Source: Brachynemurus nebulosus
Taxonomy: Eukaryota; Arthropoda; Insecta; Neuroptera; Myrmeleontidae
Direction: 5' to 3'
Assembly (NCBI GenBank): GCA_035578155.1
Contig: JAPWDM010000015.1
Coordinates: 1,379,001-1,443,000 of the forward strand
Length of the DNA stretch: 64,000 bases
Position 1 is the first letter of the stretch, and every line of letters begins with the position of its first letter. The notes below the pieces were generated by a model. That model ran no database searches, was not told the origin of the DNA, and saw only the letters and a program-made list of their open reading frames with translations. Shown in pieces: positions 58,257 to 64,000 of this stretch. The position numbers and the translations under genes are program-made.

Positions 58257-60886
58257 AAGAGGTCTGCGTTTTCGGCTTTGTGATTACCTATCCGTGTGAC
58301 CAATACATACGCATTTTTCTTTCAATCGAAGCAGTAGTGTACTAATATAGATGCAATAAGAAAGTTCAAAAAAAAGTTATCGGTGTATATCTCAAAAACA
58401 AGACGTGATAGAAACAAAAAAGAAGCACTGCCAATATACTCTAGCTAACAGAAAACTATAATAGCAATCAGTTTTCCGGGTACCGAAATCGTGTCACGCA
58501 GTGTAATTAATTAACTAATAAAAAAATATTTATTTGTTGTTGAAAAGAGATTATAATAATATATTGTTACAACAATACTTTCAATTATTTTTAAGCATGT
58601 CTTAACTGTATGACAGTTGACAGGCATATATATTCAAATTTGTTTTAGGTTAAGCGTTATGTATGATATTATGATTTTTTTTGGAGGGGGATATAAATAT
58701 ATATAACAATTTAATTTTTAACCTTCTAGCCAATGATACTATTTTCCAAGGATTAGAAGTAATATTTCATATAAGTTACAAAATAATTATTTTTTTTATA
58801 CACTAGGATAATTAAAATTTTTATGCCATTCCAATAATAAACAATTTTTTTTTGTTTTTTTAACATTATATAATTAGATATCTAAATTACTTGTTTATAT
58901 TAATGATGTGAGGCCGCGGTGTAGTTAGTCGATTAATCAACTAAAGTTGTTTTTCAGATAAAATTAGTCATTAATTGAAAATATCGAGAATAAAATAGTC
59001 GACTAATCGACTAAATTTTTAATCGAGTTCATGAATAGAGTAACCTATGTAACTTTTTCAAACTTTTTAATATTTTCTTTCGAATTTTTTGGCTTGTACT
59101 GACTTACTAATTTAATCATTTATTAATATTTCTTTTAAGAATAAGAAAAATGTGACTACAATACACAAGAAAAAATTATAAATACATGAATAGTACCAAG
59201 ATTTGTTCACGTGATTATTGCCAAAATGTTCCGATTTGAGTATAGTTACTCGCGTGGGGTACAGGCGACCAATTTAGTTACCTTTTTTATTATATTGCAA
59301 TCATTGTGTATTATGCCGCCATTTTAGTTACTATTCCTTATGGTAGCTGGCTTTGGTAGTTTTCCAATTACGGCACAAGAGCGCATTATGCGGGATAATG
59401 CTTAGCATTGAGTATTCCAAACTTCCAACTACCGCAACGCCTCGTACAATCGGACTTTCGATAGCTTTTTTGCTCTCTGATATTGCGCTAATGGTACCAA
59501 CAACTAAACATGAAATCTTAAGTTTCTTTCTTTTGCGTTGGCATTATTCACGTATCTATCATACACATGTAACGTAATCACTTGAATTCGTTCCTTATGT
59601 TTCATTTTCAAACTTTTTGTTAAATCATTTTAAAACACGTCACAAAATAATAAGTTTAATTAAACATTTTTCTTTAATTGTAGCGATCAGAACAATTAAA
59701 TTATCATATTATTTGTTTATTTTAATCAAAAGGATATGATGCACTTGCCATTACGTAATCAGAATTATTTAGTGCAATCACCGGAATTCGTACGTCAAGT
59801 CGCCATCTATTTGAAACTAACACGGAACTCACCTTGGAGGTTGGAGCTACGGATTCACTCTTTTGTGCCACCAATCAGCGTAAAGAAAACTTGCCTCCGG
59901 GATTGTATAATTTAGTCATATCGAACAATCAAGACATTTACATTCAACTCAACTTTGAGCATTGTTAGAGTATTTTTTGTAGTTTTTCTGTTAAAATTAA
60001 ATTTATTTTTGTTAATAAAAGTAAAAATCATATCAACAACTTGTTTTGTTTTACGAACGAAATTCGGTATTCGTTTCTTCAGCGCACAAAATTTTGATCT
60101 TGTGGGGTTAAGAATCACCGTATCAAAAATACCTACGATTATAACAAATCTAATTAAGTTCGGAAACAATCTTACGTAAGTAGACAATACTTACGAAATA
60201 ATTATACACAACAAAATTGTCACTTCACAAAACCTTAGATTTTAGTATTTAAACAAACTTTATCAATTTCAGTGCATAACACGTGTTCAATTCGAAAACT
60301 GACATATTAGGTTAACTGTCAGCTTTTGTCAACATAAATTATTATTCCGATAAACTTACAGATAAAATTCAATTAACCCATTTAAACTCATATTTTAATT
60401 TATTTTTTTTTATTTAAAAAACGGAATTATAATCAGGATTCAAATAAAGATACATATAAAAGATTACAAATAACAAATTTATTACTACATCATTACAAAT
60501 AGTTTCCGCGGCAAATTTGAAAACCTCACAATTGATAAATTTTGTGTGCGAACGGTGGAGACCGGACGCGCGTTGACATGTGGGTCACTGTGAAGGGGCC
60601 CAATTCGGTCTACGAGCAAACTCTACGTTACACACAATTGTTAATTAATGCTTGATAACACTGAAATAAATTATCGAAATACATTTTATGTTATTAAAAA
60701 TAACTCAAAAAATACAGTTAAATAAAAAGTGAAAATTTTTTAAAAATTAAACAAGCATGGGTTCAGGTAGAAACTTCTTCCAATATTTTTCTTTTCTTTA
60801 TTTAATTTATGAATCATAATACCTCTACCCTCTTTAATATAATAATTTTTAAAACTTCCAGAAATTTACTTTTTCAGATTTAATTT
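58257..60886. other. AT-rich intergenic DNA
   Basis: No gene supported. Bases 58925-59030 contain repeated, inverted AGTCGATTAATCAACT-like words, possibly a MITE end. 59340-59900 is less AT-rich but has no recognisable frame. Confidence 0.5.
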
Positions 60887-61298
60887 TTTTGACCATTGTG
60901 ATGATGTGACTGAATCTTTGACTTTGGTTTCTGAACACAAGTGTTTTATTGGCAAAAAATTTATTTATGAAAGTTTAAGAAATGGTAGTAAATTTTTATT
61001 TACTCAAGAGAAATAAGCAAAACAATGTAACAATTCACAAAACAGGCTGAATGATGATCATTAGGATTCTCCGAAATATGAAAATGAACTGTTGCCATTT
61101 GATTTTAATGAAGAACCTGTTGATTCTGAAGATTCAACACTATCCAATGATCCAAAGAAAAATACTGTATGGACTAGAACACGCGTGTGGCAAGCGCTGG
61201 GTAATATTAAGAAATTTTCATATGAAGTTTCCAATAAACTGAAAATCATGAAAATGAAACCAAATAAATTGTTGAGTATCATTTTGAAAAAATATTAG
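60887..61298 (+). pseudogene. Exon-like frame with two stops, unknown
   Basis: After a good acceptor (TTTACTTTTTCAG) one frame reads FNFFDHCDDVTESLTLVSEH and IYESLRNGSKFLFTQEK to a TAA. After a second stop it continues in the same frame with LLPFDFNEEPVDSEDSTLSN and TRVWQALGNIKKFSYEV to 61298. The composition is protein-like and acidic in the middle. No family recognised. Probably a decayed host or transposon exon. Confidence 0.35.
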
Positions 61299-61471
61299 GC
61301 AATAGTTTAGACATTCATGTTATGTCAATTGCATAAAAATATGAGCAATCGTAACATTACATTGGTGGGAGTGAGAAGGTAAATAAATGTAACAAAGATA
61401 GTTCAACAACACGTTTGGTTGGTTGAAAGGACACCATATCAGGGGTCGTTCTAGGAATTAACATTATATAC

Positions 61472-62380
61472 TTAAGGAGAGGGTAAGGTTAATTCGTACA
61501 AAAAAAGGCATGTTTTTGTTATTTTTTTGTGACGACACAGTTAAAATCTCTTTATTAAAACCAGTGGTACATTAAAGTATAACATTCGAAGAATATTGTA
61601 TAAAATTTTCACGAAGAAATATTAAAAAATACAGTAATGGCAGCAATTATTCGAACATGTCTCGGAAAAAAGTAGAATTGCGGTGCCCCTCATAACTTGG
61701 TGCTGGATCATCCCGAAATAAAAAAAATTAGAGTTCATTCGTTAGATAATAGTTTTCCTTAGGTAACGCTGGGAGGGTTTTTCGAAATTTCAATTTTTCA
61801 TTTTTTTTGAACATTTAGAACGGAAAAACACGATTTTTGCGAAAAAAATTGGCTAATTTGTTATTGTAAAATAAAAATTATTAACAAATTAAAAAAAACT
61901 CTCCAGCGTTACCTCGTAAATTATGTACAGAAATTGTGTTCAAAATTTCAAATGGATCGGTGCTGTAGTTTTGAAGTTATGAGGAGCACCGACTTTAAAA
62001 ACGTGAGCTGTGGGGAAAACGTTTTAAAGTTTTGAACTCTTAAAAATTCTTGTATAAAACTGATATAGAATACTTACTGCTAAACTAAATTTTGTACCCT
62101 ACACTGACAAAATATATAGTACAGGTACTTCCATTGACAGTACAGGTACTTCCATATACAGTACACGTTAATACTTCCATTGAAATTTCTATAACTGAGA
62201 AAGAGAGAGATATATAGAGAGCGAAACATCTGCCAGGTATCAACAAAAATGCTTATAACGTCGTCAATTTTGCTCCAATCAACTTGAAATTTTGAGACAA
62301 TATTCTTGAGATATTATGCATTCAGTTAAAAAAAAAAATGCAAAAAAAAAAATTATTTTAATACCTTACCCTGCCCTTAA
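61472..62380. mobile_element. TTAA-flanked fold-back MITE, about 0.9 kb
   Basis: TTAA at 61472 and 62377 flank inverted ends GGAGAGGGTAAGGT and GGGCAGGGTAAGGT. Inside, further inverted pairs are visible: CGGTGCCCCTCATAACTT (about 61680) with AAGTTATGAGGAGCACCG (about 61970), and AGGTAACGCTGGGAGG (about 61759) with CTCCAGCGTTACCT (about 61902). The element can thus fold over much of its length. Confidence 0.7.
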
Positions 62381-63826
62381 GCTAATTATGTGTCTCACTC
62401 TTTCATATAAAAAATTATATTTGTAACTCAATAGAAGCTCATGGAACATTCGAAATAATAAAAATAAGAAACTGGATAATGAATTTGGAAACACAAAGTT
62501 TATTCGCATTTTAACTTTTCAAGTAACAATATCGTTGTCGAATCGGGTTCCCTTTCCCTCAAAAGCGGTTTACATACAATTAATATCTTATATTTATATT
62601 ATTGCGTTATTATTCCAAGTTGAATTTATATTATCATTGTTAATTTTATTAATTAAATTAAATATTTAAATAAACAATTATATTTATTTAATTAAATCAA
62701 CGCGAGTGTTTTATTTATCGATTCACCAATACACGTGGCTTTACACCTGTATCACCGAAACATCCGAACCCATAGCGACCTCCAGAGACGAAAAGTAAGA
62801 AAATCATCACGTGGGCGTAGAAAACCCATAGCCGGAAACGAATCTGGACATTCTAGATTACCGGAATCAACGGCGGTCTTACAATAGCCACTTCTGCAAT
62901 GCTAAGTTGATATGAGGCAAAACTTCAATTACTTAAGGAATCCGGTAAAAAGTCAAAAATCTGAGAATTCATAGCAGAAGGCCTTAAAGATTTACATATA
63001 CAGATGACAGGTGTGAAAAGCTGCCGATATTTCAAAACGTGCATTACGAAATTATTATAAATATTTTTTTTTTTTTTTTTTTTATGTCAACAAACTTAAT
63101 GAACGGGTGTACGTTTTGTAAAATGTCGGTGTCACAAAATTGTTTGGCTCAGCGAATCGAACAGGTGAATAACGTATAAATAAGACGTTCGGTAGTAAAA
63201 TACGGATAGTCACTGGTAAATATTAGTAATCAACAGAAGCAATAAAGGTTGGTTGCCCTAGTGGCGACTGGTCAGTCAGCAGGAATACATCCAGATGAGT
63301 TCCAAGGGTAAGTAGTGTACAGTTGTTTTATTCTTCTTATTTCGAGGGATTAATATTCTGTTTGTGTAAGTTTAAGAGATTAATTTTATAAGAATAGTGT
63401 TCAAGTAATGTTAGATAGTTAGATAGTTAGATAGTATTTTTAATTTCTAAATTTGATTTGTTTACGTATTTTCTTTCGCCCATCTATGTATAGTTTTTAC
63501 GTTTGTATTCGTTTTAATTTAAGGGGTTTGAGTTACTTTATTCAGTCTTTTAGTGATTTATATTTCAGTCTTTTTTTATAAATTTTTGGGGTATTTTATT
63601 TAATGTTAGAGTCAAGTTCTGATTTAGTGTTAGAATCACAGATGTGTTACTTTTTGAATTTTTCTTTTTATGTATAGTTTTGTATTTTGTATTATATGTA
63701 TTATGTATTTTTCACTAGAAAATACATATTTACCAGTTTATAAATAATATAAATTTTTGTAGAAAAAGAGTTGATTATTTTACTTTTAAAAATTACCTCT
63801 CTTCACTATGCCTCCTCTAAAATTTA
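62381..63826. other. Intergenic DNA with one donor-like site
   Basis: No coding frame of note. At 63296-63310 ATGAGTTCCAAGG/GTAAGTAG looks like a first coding exon end after a GC-richer leader (GGTTGCCCTAGTGGCGACTG), which could be the leader of an LTR element. Not resolved. Confidence 0.35.
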
Positions 63827-64000
63827 GGGTACATCTACATGGTGCGACCGTAGATCGACTACTGGGCTCGATACCCAACCCACAATTTCTCGTTGGTTCT
63901 ATGCAACCGCTCGATTAGGACCAACAAACAAGCGGCAGGTGAGTGTCACGAAGAGTTAAGTGTCTTACGGTGTGCCCTCTTTTTGACTATAAATGTACCT
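63827..64000. other. Possible MITE end at the window edge
   Basis: GGGTACATCTACATGGTGCG has the style of the MITE end at 58081 (GGGTGTCTGTACACGG). The other end would lie outside the window. A plus-strand frame over it (MPPLKFRVHLHGATVDRLL) stops after about 45 codons. Confidence 0.3.

Noticed and set aside
63240..63320. 5' LTR and leader of an LTR element
   Set aside because: AATAAA, a GGCGACTGG word and a donor are present, but no second LTR, no polypurine tract and no gag frame lie within the window. Left as an unresolved note.

Overview
The window looks like insect (arthropod) nuclear DNA. It is very AT-rich, has no dense protein-coding blocks, carries spliced genes with GT/AG introns, and is dominated by transposable elements of typical arthropod families: Tc1 and Tc3-like, pogo/Tigger-like, Ty3/gypsy, RNase H-bearing LINE, Penelope-like, and solo Polinton/adinto-type DNA polymerase B. 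The species cannot be fixed from sequence alone. No bacterial-type operon, rRNA or CRISPR is present.

Layout. 0-1 kb: a fold-back TTAA element. 1.6-5.5 kb: a Tc1-like transposon sitting in a TA microsatellite and itself broken by a tRNA-bearing retroposon, then a long TA tract and a Tc3-like transposon with doubled end sites. 6.2-8.1 kb: a less AT-rich stretch with decayed, unidentified coding-like frames. 8.2-9.3 kb: a LINE fragment. 11.26-16.0 kb: a defective Ty3/gypsy element lying against the 3' side of a broken DNA polymerase B gene (PolB-1, minus strand, 16.0-23.2 kb). PolB-1 is split a second time by 3.5 kb holding a spliced, pol-less gag-like gene. 23-31 kb: sparse DNA with a tRNA-derived SINE, a gypsy-like integrase end and a proline/triplet-rich tract. 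30.8-33.9 kb: a pogo-like left end, a small acidic ORF and a LINE tail.

34.4-36.9 kb holds what I regard as the most original signal. It is a tandem pair (plus a relic) of minus-strand genes of about 64-69 codons. Each is built from three coding exons with identical intron phases, and the last exons share short motifs. Nothing in them matches a family I know. 38.6-43.1 kb is repeat-rich: a 32-bp minisatellite and duplicated exon-like units. 43.2-47.74 kb is a nearly intact zinc finger-endonuclease VII-DNA polymerase B gene (PolB-2) with a TATA/initiator promoter and an intron in its 5' UTR. 48.07-48.67 kb is a decayed two-exon gene of unknown type.

49-58 kb is a nest of elements. A pogo-like transposon (DDE plus PHD finger) is inserted in a LINE. 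A Penelope-like element lies upstream in the same orientation. A 1.09-kb multimeric tRNA-bearing retroposon with a 12-bp target-site duplication and an inverted 5' end is inserted inside the Penelope reverse transcriptase. 58-64 kb carries several MITEs and one decayed exon-like frame.

The parts do not form one pathway. They record successive insertions. The components that may still be expressed are PolB-2, the micro-exon gene pair, the gag-like gene and the 129-codon acidic ORF.
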